Positions 17,752 to 24,852 of a stretch of DNA of 45,524 bases are shown here, in pieces; position 1 is the first letter of the stretch; each line of letters begins with the position of its first letter. Origin of the DNA: Phormidesmis priestleyi ULC007 (GTDB lineage: Bacteria; Cyanobacteriota; Cyanobacteriia; Leptolyngbyales; Leptolyngbyaceae); the NCBI RefSeq assembly GCF_001895925.1, contig NZ_MPPI01000041.1:1-45524 (forward strand). The letters run 5' to 3'. Under the pieces are notes generated by a model. It searched no databases, was not told where the DNA came from, and was given only the letters and a program-made list of their open reading frames with translations. Made by a program: the position numbers and the translations under genes.

Positions 17752-18495
17752 ATGACTCTGCATTCACACCCTAAAACTCTAAAATTCCTGTTCAGTTGCA
17801 ATTTGATTGTCTGCCTCACGATCTCTTCTGTCGCTTTTGCTGCTTACACGCCCAAAAATCCTTCTCGACCTTCGACTGCGACTGGCACCACGGGTGTGAG
17901 AACAGCCTGTGGCGAAGCGGCAAAAGGGATGCTGACTGCCCTGGCACCCCTAGGGCATGTAGGGCAAACGATCGCAACACACCCAACGTTTGCTTGGTAT
18001 ATACCCGACACTCGGTCATATCCGATCAGGTTTAGCCTCTACAGCTATGGCAGCAATGGAAAGCCTATTCTGCAGCATCGGAATCTGTTAGAAAGAGCAG
18101 AAGACACTAAGGGCATCCGGATATATACGTTACCGAAAGACCAGACTAGTTTAATTGCCGGACAGAAGTATCTTTGGCAAGTGGAGATCTTGTGTGCTTT
18201 CAATGACCCTTCTAAAAACAAAATGGCGGTGGCAGAAGTTGAGGTTGTAGCGATGCCAACCCTGTTGCAGTCGTCTTTAGCAAGAACCTCCGACCGCACG
18301 AAACGAGCCAATTTGTATGCTGAATCTGGCTTCTGGTACGATGCTCTCGCTGAAGCGTTAGAAGACGATAAAGCGAAGCTGTCCAGCATCGCGCTATTGA
18401 AGGACTTGATCAAACTAGAAGCACCGAATTCTTTAGAAGCGGTACAGAAGCAGAGCGATCGACTCAAGCAAGTGATAGAGCTTGAACAGCAGTAG
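17752..18495 (+). CDS. Exported DUF928 family protein
   Basis: The protein has 247 residues with a signal peptide (LIVCLTISSVAFAAYT) and the DUF928 core: CGEAAKGMLTALAPLGHVG, HPTFAWYIPDTRSYPIRFSLY, a middle strand region ending in YLWQVEILC, and the C-terminal helical part YAESGFWYDALAEALEDDK. DUF928 proteins are common in cyanobacteria, of unknown role, and often lie next to CHAT-TPR proteins and two-partner secretion genes, as here. The two conserved cysteines (ACGEA and EILCAF) suit an oxidising periplasm. The gene converges on the CHAT gene, with 29 bp between stops. Function inferred only from neighbours. Confidence 0.88.
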   Translation: MTLHSHPKTLKFLFSCNLIVCLTISSVAFAAYTPKNPSRPSTATGTTGVRTACGEAAKGMLTALAPLGHVGQTIATHPTFAWYIPDTRSYPIRFSLYSYGSNGKPILQHRNLLERAEDTKGIRIYTLPKDQTSLIAGQKYLWQVEILCAFNDPSKNKMAVAEVEVVAMPTLLQSSLARTSDRTKRANLYAESGFWYDALAEALEDDKAKLSSIALLKDLIKLEAPNSLEAVQKQSDRLKQVIELEQQ

Positions 18496-18524
18496 AGGCT
18501 CAGTTTGATGGCGCAAACGGTTGC

Positions 18525-21155
18525 TCATTGCCAATTTCCGACGAGCACAAACGGAGACCAATAGGCAGGATGCGAGAACTGCGGGTTTTTCAACGATTTC
18601 TCAATCAACGCTTTTTGGGCTAGTTGAAGCGCTTGAGCTTTAGTGAGGTTGGCATCGCGCAGATTGGCATAAAACTCTGTAGCCACTTCTGCTGTTGCAG
18701 CATCGTCGATTGACCATAGGGAAGCGAGTGCACTCCGTGCCCCAGCCTGAATGGCTACGCCAGCAAGCCCTAAAGACGAGCGATCGTCTCCCACGGCTGT
18801 TTCGCAAGCAGTCAGAGTCAACAGTTCTAGCGGTTCGCGATTACGCGTTGTGCCTCGAATCACGTGATCGAGTTCGTTCAGCGTCAATTTTTGACTGTTG
18901 CCCGTCACAATAAACGTATCGTCTGGATCGGTGCCAAACTTGCCATGCGTCGCTAAATGAATCATGGGATAGACTGTCTGACTCAGTTCTTTTTGCATCC
19001 CAATGGAAGTGAACGCTTCATCGAGCAATTGTTTACTGCCAGGAATCTTGCCTTCAACGCCTGCGAGTTCTGTGCGGACATTGGGTAATGCCGGAAACGT
19101 TTGATTATCGACGATCGCTTCCTTGGTTAAGCCGAGGGCAAGGACTCGCAAATGGCTGCGATTAAAAGGCTTGGTATCGGTCAAACTGAGGCTAGGCGTA
19201 GTGGCAATGGCATATTGCTGAATCAGAAATTGTCTGCCATCATGCAAGGCTGCCATTGGTATGCTGCGTAAAATACCATCTTGCACAAATACTAACGTTT
19301 TGATTTGCGCCTGCTCTAGGTCATCAGCGAAAGGGCGAATCAGCCAATTGTAAACTTGCTGTGCGGGTTGGGGATTATAGCCCTCGAAGTCCCCGTAGCT
19401 TTGCAGCCCTCGACGGAAGACGTTGATTTGGTCAATTAAATCTTGTCGCTTGATGTTGTATAAAGCAAACTTCTTCTGACCATCTGGCAGGCTGAGAATG
19501 ATTGCTGTTTGATTCTCCAAAATAACTGTATTGATCACAGCAGCAGAACGATCGCTCACTGCATCTTGGCTACCAGAATTTAGGGCAACAACCACACAAT
19601 CATTGCCAAAATAGTTTTGCAGTTCCGCCAGTTTGAGCGAGTCGATCGTGCCTAAAATCGCTTTAAAGTTCTGGTTACTTTTAGTCGAATTGTTGGCTTT
19701 TGTTTGAATTGAAACGGGTGTCTCCTGCTGTAATTTGAGAGACACCAATTCGCGGTAAATCGGCTCGATCGTTTCGCGGAAATCGAACTGAAGATCTCGG
19801 TTTGCTGACAAGATATCGCTGCGGATCGTTTCTAGAGTAGCGATCGATCGTTGATAGGCAGCGATCGCTTCCGCATTACGTCCCTGTGCTTTCAAAATGC
19901 GTCCAGTCTGCCACTCCCAAAGAAACAGACTATCTTTTGCCTTCAGGTCTTGATCGGCGGCAAGTCGAGCCTGCTGCGTTAGCTGGAGTGCTTGCGCCAT
20001 GTCTCCGCGACAGGTTTGGAGGTGTCCCAATTCTCCTAGCGCAAACGATTCGGCGCGGCGATCTTGTAGTCGTTGAGCAGTTGTCACCGCCTGCCGAAGG
20101 AGTGATTCAGCCTGGGGCAACAGATTTGATTGCAGACAGTCAATACGAGAAAGGGGTTGCTCGATCGTTACTGGCTGCTGTAATCGAGCTAAATCAATTG
20201 CGGCATACACGCGATCGCGTCTGTCGGGCAATTGGGTGAGCAGAGCCGTTGCTTGTTGAAGAACAGTTGTTGCTGATGCGTTGGCGCTAGTGCGGTAGTA
20301 GGCAGGAATCGCACTGATCAGCGATCGCAGTTCACTCGCTAAGTTCTTTTGACTCTGAGCGAGTTCCAAACTTTCTTGGAGATATTGCAGTGCCTGACTG
20401 TCATCCTTCAATCCAATTTGTTTAAATCTCTGAGCTTCGGGTTCGTCGCTACGCTGGTTAGCAGACTCAGCACGACGATAGCTAACCTGTGCGAGACTGC
20501 TGTAGGCGTTACCCAAATTGTTGAGGGCAGCCATCCGATAAGCAGGATTGGTTGTCAACTTCAAGCCTGACTGAAGCAGCACGATCGCCGTTTGGTAATC
20601 ACCCCGCAGTCGATAGGCATCTCCCAAACTGCCTAATGCAGCCGCCTCTCCGGTGTTGTCAGTTACAGTACGGGCAAGTTGCAGGGCACTCTCCGGCAAG
20701 CAAGATAGATTGTTGCTGATCTGAAGTCGGTTAGACTCTTGTCCACACAGCAGCGCGATCGCTTTTCTCGATTGTCCTAAGCTGCTGTAGACTTGTGCTT
20801 GCTCAGTCAGGCTGCGTTCTAAAAACTGGAGGTTTCGGGTCTGACGATAATGGTTAGTGACTTGCTCCCACTGAGCGATCGCGGCATCGCTTTGCCCAAG
20901 TTGTTGCTGTGCCCGCGCTAAGTTTTCTCGGATGATCACAGCATTCGTCGGATTATTTTGATCCGTTTTTAGAGCCGTTTGCCAGAGTTCAATGGCGGTT
21001 TTATAATCGCCTGCCTGATAGAGATCGACTCCCTGCTGCACGAGTTGCGCGAGACTAACAGATTGAGCCGTCACGACACGACTCAGGCAAAAACACAGAA
21101 CTACACTGCTAATAAACAATCCGAGCAGGTGAAAAACACGGGGGCGAGTGAGCAT
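18525..21155 (-). CDS. Exported CHAT domain protein with TPR repeats (caspase-like peptidase)
   Basis: The protein has 876 residues. It begins with a hydrophobic export signal (LLGLFISSVVLCFCLSRVVT) followed by TPR motifs from about residue 35 to 400 (YQAGDYKTAIELWQTAL, QLGQSDAAIAQWEQV, GDYQTAIVLLQSGLKLT). The C-terminal 300 residues are a CHAT domain with the catalytic pair His737 in LATHGKFG and Cys784 in LTACETAVG. CHAT is a caspase/separase-like protease fold; some relatives (Craspase, TPR-CHAT) act in prokaryotic defence. The signal implies this one works in the periplasm or on the membrane. It converges on DUF928 and is a standard companion of two-partner secretion in cyanobacteria. The TPR part probably binds its partner; the substrate is unknown. 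Confidence 0.88.
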   Translation of the reverse strand: MLTRPRVFHLLGLFISSVVLCFCLSRVVTAQSVSLAQLVQQGVDLYQAGDYKTAIELWQTALKTDQNNPTNAVIIRENLARAQQQLGQSDAAIAQWEQVTNHYRQTRNLQFLERSLTEQAQVYSSLGQSRKAIALLCGQESNRLQISNNLSCLPESALQLARTVTDNTGEAAALGSLGDAYRLRGDYQTAIVLLQSGLKLTTNPAYRMAALNNLGNAYSSLAQVSYRRAESANQRSDEPEAQRFKQIGLKDDSQALQYLQESLELAQSQKNLASELRSLISAIPAYYRTSANASATTVLQQATALLTQLPDRRDRVYAAIDLARLQQPVTIEQPLSRIDCLQSNLLPQAESLLRQAVTTAQRLQDRRAESFALGELGHLQTCRGDMAQALQLTQQARLAADQDLKAKDSLFLWEWQTGRILKAQGRNAEAIAAYQRSIATLETIRSDILSANRDLQFDFRETIEPIYRELVSLKLQQETPVSIQTKANNSTKSNQNFKAILGTIDSLKLAELQNYFGNDCVVVALNSGSQDAVSDRSAAVINTVILENQTAIILSLPDGQKKFALYNIKRQDLIDQINVFRRGLQSYGDFEGYNPQPAQQVYNWLIRPFADDLEQAQIKTLVFVQDGILRSIPMAALHDGRQFLIQQYAIATTPSLSLTDTKPFNRSHLRVLALGLTKEAIVDNQTFPALPNVRTELAGVEGKIPGSKQLLDEAFTSIGMQKELSQTVYPMIHLATHGKFGTDPDDTFIVTGNSQKLTLNELDHVIRGTTRNREPLELLTLTACETAVGDDRSSLGLAGVAIQAGARSALASLWSIDDAATAEVATEFYANLRDANLTKAQALQLAQKALIEKSLKNPQFSHPAYWSPFVLVGNWQ

Positions 21156-21302
21156 TGGGACTCCACGATCGCAGGGCTAAATTTATTTGTTGAGCAGATT
21201 GTAACCTGAATTTTCAGTTCACTCTAGTGCTAATAACAACTTGTAAAAGATTGGATACAGAAAGAACGCTGTAGAATATGACTAACGACTTGAAGATAAG
21301 CT

Positions 21303-21971
21303 ATGACGACGGAACGACTAATCAAGCTACCTCCCCTGGAAAGCGGCGATCGCCTTACCCGCACTGAATTTGAGCGTCGTTACGCTGCTATGCCTGACCC
21401 CAAAAAAGTAGAATTGATTGAAGGAGTCGTTTACGTGGCATCCCCATTACGCGCCAAAGCACACGGCAAACCCCACGGCGACATCATGGGTTGGCTCTGG
21501 ACTTATAAAACAGCGACTCCGGGCGTGGAACTCTACGATAATCCTACCGTTCGTCTGGATGCCGATAACGAACCTCAGCCCGATGCCGTCTTGCGTTTAG
21601 AACAGGGCGGACAATCTCGGATTAGCGAGGACGATTATATTGAAGGCGCACCCGAACTGATCGTCGAAGTTGCTGCCAGTAGCGCTTCCTACGATCTGCA
21701 CGACAAGCTTCGAGTTTATCGGCGCAACGGTGTGCAGGAATATATTGTTTGGCGCACCTACAGTCAGCAGATTGATTGGTTTTATCTCAAAGCTGGAGAA
21801 TACAAATCTTTAGCCGCCAATGCATTGGGTATCTTCCGCAGCCAGCGATTTCCGGGCTTGTGGTTGGCAGGCGATCGCCTCTTGTCAGGCGACATGGCAG
21901 CGGTGCTACAAGCTCTTCAGCAAGGAATTGCCAGCCCTGAACACCAGACGTTTGTAGAGGCTCTGCACTAG
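21303..21971 (+). CDS. Uma2 family PD-(D/E)XK nuclease-like protein
   Basis: The protein has 222 residues. Uma2 (DUF820) proteins are very abundant in cyanobacteria and share a PD-(D/E)XK nuclease fold; their biological role is unknown, and some are linked to transposon or defence regions. Motifs here are the acidic residue of VELIEGVVYVASP, the metal-binding block EPQPDAVLRL, and EGAPELIVEVAASSASYDLHDKLRVY, with the conserved Glu-Val catalytic strand, then VQEYIVWR. The start has a weak purine-rich site upstream (AAGATAAG). The stop overlaps the stop region of another Uma2 gene on the other strand by four bases, a tail-to-tail pair. Confidence 0.9.
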   Translation: MTTERLIKLPPLESGDRLTRTEFERRYAAMPDPKKVELIEGVVYVASPLRAKAHGKPHGDIMGWLWTYKTATPGVELYDNPTVRLDADNEPQPDAVLRLEQGGQSRISEDDYIEGAPELIVEVAASSASYDLHDKLRVYRRNGVQEYIVWRTYSQQIDWFYLKAGEYKSLAANALGIFRSQRFPGLWLAGDRLLSGDMAAVLQALQQGIASPEHQTFVEALH

Positions 21972-22540
21972 CGGAAAAACTCGGCAACCGCGCAGCTAAA
22001 ACCTGGAAGAATAGGAGAGGTCAGCGTATCTTGGGGAAACAGCGTAGAGACGAGCCGCAAGAAAGCATCCTGACGACGATAAACTTCTAATTGCTGCGTG
22101 CGCCAGTCGAGAATCCAATACTCTTGTACTCCGCGTTCTGCATAAAGCTTTAGTTTGGTTTCGCGATCGCGGCGCTCATTTTGCGTCCCTGGAGATAGCA
22201 CCTCAACGATCAGTTCTGGAGCAATGGTGAAATGACCTTCCTGATCGACTCCCGCCGCTAGTCGATCGTGACTAATCCAGACCACATCTGGAATCACATT
22301 GTCCGCATCATCAAAAATGACACCGGGTGTCGCTACCGTTTCCCCCAATTGACTTGCTTCCGCCCAAGTATCCAAAATTCTGGAAGCTTTGACGATCGCT
22401 TTCTGATGTTTCCAGTGAGGAGCGCGAGTCATGAGCAAATGTCCATCAATAATTTCGTAGCGACTGCTGCTCTCTGGCAGTAACTTTAAGTCCTCGGTTG
22501 TCCAATAAACCCGATCGGAGGCTGAAGTCATGGGGCGCAA
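21968..22540 (-). CDS. Uma2 family PD-(D/E)XK nuclease-like protein, second copy
   Basis: The protein has 190 residues and is clearly Uma2: SSRYEIIDGHLLMTRAP, the metal site region NVIPDVVWISHD, APELIVEVLSPGTQNERRDR, KLKLYAERGVQEYWILDW and a closing LPGFSCAVAEFF. The catalytic residues look intact. It is arranged tail-to-tail with the preceding Uma2 gene, but the two proteins differ through most of their length, so they are not a recent duplication. Upstream there is a short promoter region, then a repeat and a TpsA remnant. Confidence 0.9.
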   Translation of the reverse strand: MRPMTSASDRVYWTTEDLKLLPESSSRYEIIDGHLLMTRAPHWKHQKAIVKASRILDTWAEASQLGETVATPGVIFDDADNVIPDVVWISHDRLAAGVDQEGHFTIAPELIVEVLSPGTQNERRDRETKLKLYAERGVQEYWILDWRTQQLEVYRRQDAFLRLVSTLFPQDTLTSPILPGFSCAVAEFFR

Positions 22541-22652
22541 TGGAGGTGCAGTGGATGTTGCTTCTATGGTACTCGATCGCTCAATCCTCCACAGACCTCA
22601 AGAAAATCCTGCCGATTTCAGTTTTTGCAGAGATCATCCTTCACAATACTCC

Positions 22653-22742
22653 GGTAGTGGTCTGGACGTGTTGTTAAATTCTATAGAAAGCCTACCTAGT
22701 AAAACATCTGGTTCATCCAGCAACATCTCTGAAACATCACCC
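22653..22742 (+). repeat. Dispersed 90-bp repeat, copy 1 (inverted copy at 36171-36260)
   Basis: Aligned by eye to the reverse complement of 36171-36260, this stretch is the same length without gaps and matches at 70 of 90 bases. The last 30 bases match at 29. The ends are GGTAGTG and CACCC, and in the other copy they form an imperfect inverted repeat. It looks like a small inactive mobile element. Confidence 0.55.
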
Positions 22743-22778
22743 GACTCTCGAACAGCAGCATTACAACTCTTTCTTTGC

Positions 22779-22898
22779 TAACCTCTGGCGGCAATATTGA
22801 CATCGCGGCTAAGTCTATTCGTCTTTCAAGTAGTCGAACCCCAAGGCATCTATCGGCTCTCCAACGGCAAGCTCGTCATGAGTCGCGAGTGTCCTTGA
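22779..22898 (+). pseudogene. Remnant of a TpsA gene (internal repeat joined to the C-terminal tail)
   Basis: Bases 22787-22823 encode GGNIDIAAKSIRL, which matches the beta-helix repeat just before the C-terminal block of TpsA1 (GGAIEITAKDIRL). Bases 22833-22898 encode, in a different frame, VEPQGIYRLSNGKLVMSREC and then a stop. This is the same tail as in the two intact TpsA proteins of the window. About 150 codons that should lie between are missing, so a deletion with frameshift produced this scar. It is too short to be made as a functional protein. Confidence 0.8.
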
Positions 22899-22927
22899 TT
22901 ACGGGCAAGAATGAATGGCGGATGGAT

Positions 22928-23407
22928 TCACTCAACATCAACTTGCTCTAGAAAATCACAAAAACGGTGTAGATCTCTGGCAAGACTGGCATAACAGTGG
23001 GGTAAAGCATTCACCAATTCCCGCAATCGACCTGGCTCTAAATTGAACGTGTAGATGTTCCTGACCACATGGCGAAACCCTCGGTAAATATCTAGGCAAT
23101 TGCGCGTGTCGCGATCGATCACCGCGGGGCGGCGCTCCAAAATCTCGGATGCCATCTGGATCAACAAGGCCCGATGCCAATCTGCACGGCTGGGAATTGA
23201 GCCATCAATTTCTCTGGCAATTTCCTCAAACAATCGTTCAGCACCTGCATAAAATCCGTGCAGGTTAAGGGCTACACCATCTAGATAGTCCTCATCGTTT
23301 TGCTGTTGGGCTTTTGCCAGCAAATGTTGTGTGCGGGTCACCACTTGCTCAATATCAACTAGTTCGGTGCGAATCCGAGCTGCCAAAATTGTTCCAGGGA
23401 TGCTCAT
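22928..23407 (-). CDS. HepT-like toxin (HepT/MNT pair)
   Basis: The protein has 159 residues, mostly helical, starting MSIPGTILAARIRTELV. HepT-like proteins are RNases or AMP acceptors partnered with a minimal nucleotidyltransferase. The region GFRHVVRNIYTFNLEPGRL near residues 110-130 carries an arginine-histidine-tyrosine set close to the family's R-X(4-6)-H-X-Y motif, here with the variant H-x-x-R-N-x-Y seen in many cyanobacterial copies. DWHRALLIQMASEI also fits. It overlaps the upstream nucleotidyltransferase by an ATGA junction. The pair is a complete candidate toxin-antitoxin system. Whether the toxin is active is not visible. Confidence 0.8.
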   Translation of the reverse strand: MSIPGTILAARIRTELVDIEQVVTRTQHLLAKAQQQNDEDYLDGVALNLHGFYAGAERLFEEIAREIDGSIPSRADWHRALLIQMASEILERRPAVIDRDTRNCLDIYRGFRHVVRNIYTFNLEPGRLRELVNALPHCYASLARDLHRFCDFLEQVDVE

Positions 23408-23778
23408 AGCACAACACTCTCGTGTTCAATAGCAGCTCGAATTTTGGGTTTAGCGCGTTCCACTTCCACTAGGTCAATAGGAAGGCTGGGATCTAAATCC
23501 AGCAAGCGGGACACGGCTTGATAATAAAGGTCTTGATCCAAACCCCAAACGGCGATATCTAGATCAGAGCGTTCGTGTACCCGATCGCGGGAGAGCATCG
23601 AACCAAAAATGGCAACCTGTTGTGCCCCAAATTGCTGCTTCAGAATTTGAGCCGCTTGTCTCGCCACCTCCCAAGCCCGTTGGTGCTTTGATCGCAATTG
23701 CTGTACCCGCTCTTGGGCAAGCCGCTGTGCCGTTGCCCGATAGACAGCCATTTGTGCTTCGGTAATGGGTTTGAGCAT
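23404..23778 (-). CDS. Minimal nucleotidyltransferase, MNT-type antitoxin
   Basis: Starting at ATG 23778 gives 124 residues; the frame is open upstream to a TTG at 23907, but that extension (to LLRT) looks like chance coding. The nucleotidyltransferase signature is VAIFGSMLSRDRVHERSDLD, with the metal-binding aspartates in DLDIAVWG and a third acidic residue in PIDLVEVE. In characterised pairs such as Shewanella MntA/HepT the enzyme inactivates HepT by adding AMP to its tyrosine. It is transcribed ahead of hepT with a four-base overlap, so both are translated together. Confidence 0.8.
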   Translation of the reverse strand: MLKPITEAQMAVYRATAQRLAQERVQQLRSKHQRAWEVARQAAQILKQQFGAQQVAIFGSMLSRDRVHERSDLDIAVWGLDQDLYYQAVSRLLDLDPSLPIDLVEVERAKPKIRAAIEHESVVL

Positions 23779-24077
23779 AGTTCTCAGTAATGGCGCGATC
23801 GTGCCATTGCTCCAGCATAGTTCTGCCAAACTCCATTGTACGTCCAGTCGATCACAAGTTAACACCGAGTATGAATACTTACGCCAGGGTGAGATGCTCC
23901 CTCGCAATCTGAAATGGCTAAATTTAGAGGACGATCGCCCATTCTACTGGTACGATAGCGGCAATTCACCACGCAGAGGAGGCGATCGCGCAGGAGTAGC
24001 AATTGCGGTTGAAATTTAAGGTGTGAGTGTTGACGGTGAGATGTCCCCAGCGACCAAGGGACAAGGGCGAAGACGTG
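23779..24077. other. Intergenic stretch between MNT and DUF6883 genes
   Basis: I see no convincing gene. A reading frame on the plus strand ends at 24019 with FYWYDSGNSPRRGG and GVAIAVEI and could be a fragment, but it overlaps the MNT gene antisense and I do not recognise it. Two divergent promoters are expected here. Confidence 0.3.
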
Positions 24078-24407
24078 ATGAAGTTACCCAATGGAGACCA
24101 GGCGATTATCCCGATCGCAAAGCTGCTCGGCTATTGCCTCAATCCAGACCATCCTAAAGGCAAACACAAGGCTAAAGTGTTTAAGTCTGCATTAGGCATC
24201 ACGGCTGAAAACGTAGAACGACTCGATCAATTGATTCGGCAGGCGGCGATCGAAGGCGAAATTGTTCAAGAGCAGGTAACTGAATTTGGGCAAGAGTTTA
24301 AGCTAGACTGGACACTACCCGATACCAATGCTGTTCAACTCAGAACGATCTGGATCATTCCGCAGGATTCAACTGAACCTCAACTCGTTTCTGCTTTTAT
24401 CAAGTGA
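24078..24407 (+). CDS. DUF6883 domain protein, putative toxin-like partner
   Basis: Starting at ATG 24078 gives 109 residues, MKLPNGDQAIIPIAKLLGYC. The first part, with LNPDHPKGKHKAKVFKSALG and the adjacent LDQLIRQAA, matches the DUF6883 pattern found in bacteria beside small genes such as DUF4926; these pairs resemble toxin-antitoxin modules but their role is not established. A possible upstream GTG-type start at 24027 would add a leader that does not look family-like. The stop TGA overlaps the next ATG (TGATG), so translation of the pair is coupled. Confidence 0.7.
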   Translation: MKLPNGDQAIIPIAKLLGYCLNPDHPKGKHKAKVFKSALGITAENVERLDQLIRQAAIEGEIVQEQVTEFGQEFKLDWTLPDTNAVQLRTIWIIPQDSTEPQLVSAFIK

Positions 24408-24670
24408 TGACTCAACCGAAACTTCTAGATACAGTTGCCCTTCTCATTAAGCTTCCGAGCGATCGCCTCTCATTAGTTGAGGAAAATAGTCTTGCCCTAG
24501 AAGAGTTGCCTATTGGTTTAGTTGGAACCATCGTGCATATTTATGACCGAGACGACGCACTGTGTCGCTACCTGGTGGAATTTTCTGATTCCCAGGGTCG
24601 TGAGTATGCAATGGCGACGTTACAAGCGCAAGATTTTTTGGTGTTGCAATACGAACTTGTTACGGTTTAA
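24407..24670 (+). CDS. DUF4926 domain protein, small partner of DUF6883
   Basis: This 87-residue protein begins MTQPKLLDTVALLIKLP and contains the DUF4926 core LPIGLVGTIVHIYD and YLVEFSDSQGREYAMATL, an SH3-like beta domain. I chose ATG 24407 in the TGATG junction; a GTG at 24404 would add one residue. DUF4926 genes are usually next to DUF6883 genes, as here. A role as the antitoxin or immunity half is inferred from position and size alone. Confidence 0.75.
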   Translation: MTQPKLLDTVALLIKLPSDRLSLVEENSLALEELPIGLVGTIVHIYDRDDALCRYLVEFSDSQGREYAMATLQAQDFLVLQYELVTV

Positions 24671-24852
24671 GGGATTTGGCAAGCTGGGAGGAGCAATTAC
24701 TCGATCGCATTGCCCATCAAGGTCAATCTAAAGAAATTGCCAAGAGATAGGAAGAATTTGCCATTAGCAGTAGGATAAGGATGATCAGGTGGAGCTACCC
24801 TGTCATCCCCGATCAAGCAAATTACGGCAAAACTCAGCGGAGTGAGTGCAGC

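Noticed and set aside
22530-22781. An 83-codon plus-strand frame next to the Uma2 gene
   Set aside because: It runs through the dispersed repeat and stops before the TpsA remnant, with no plausible protein content.
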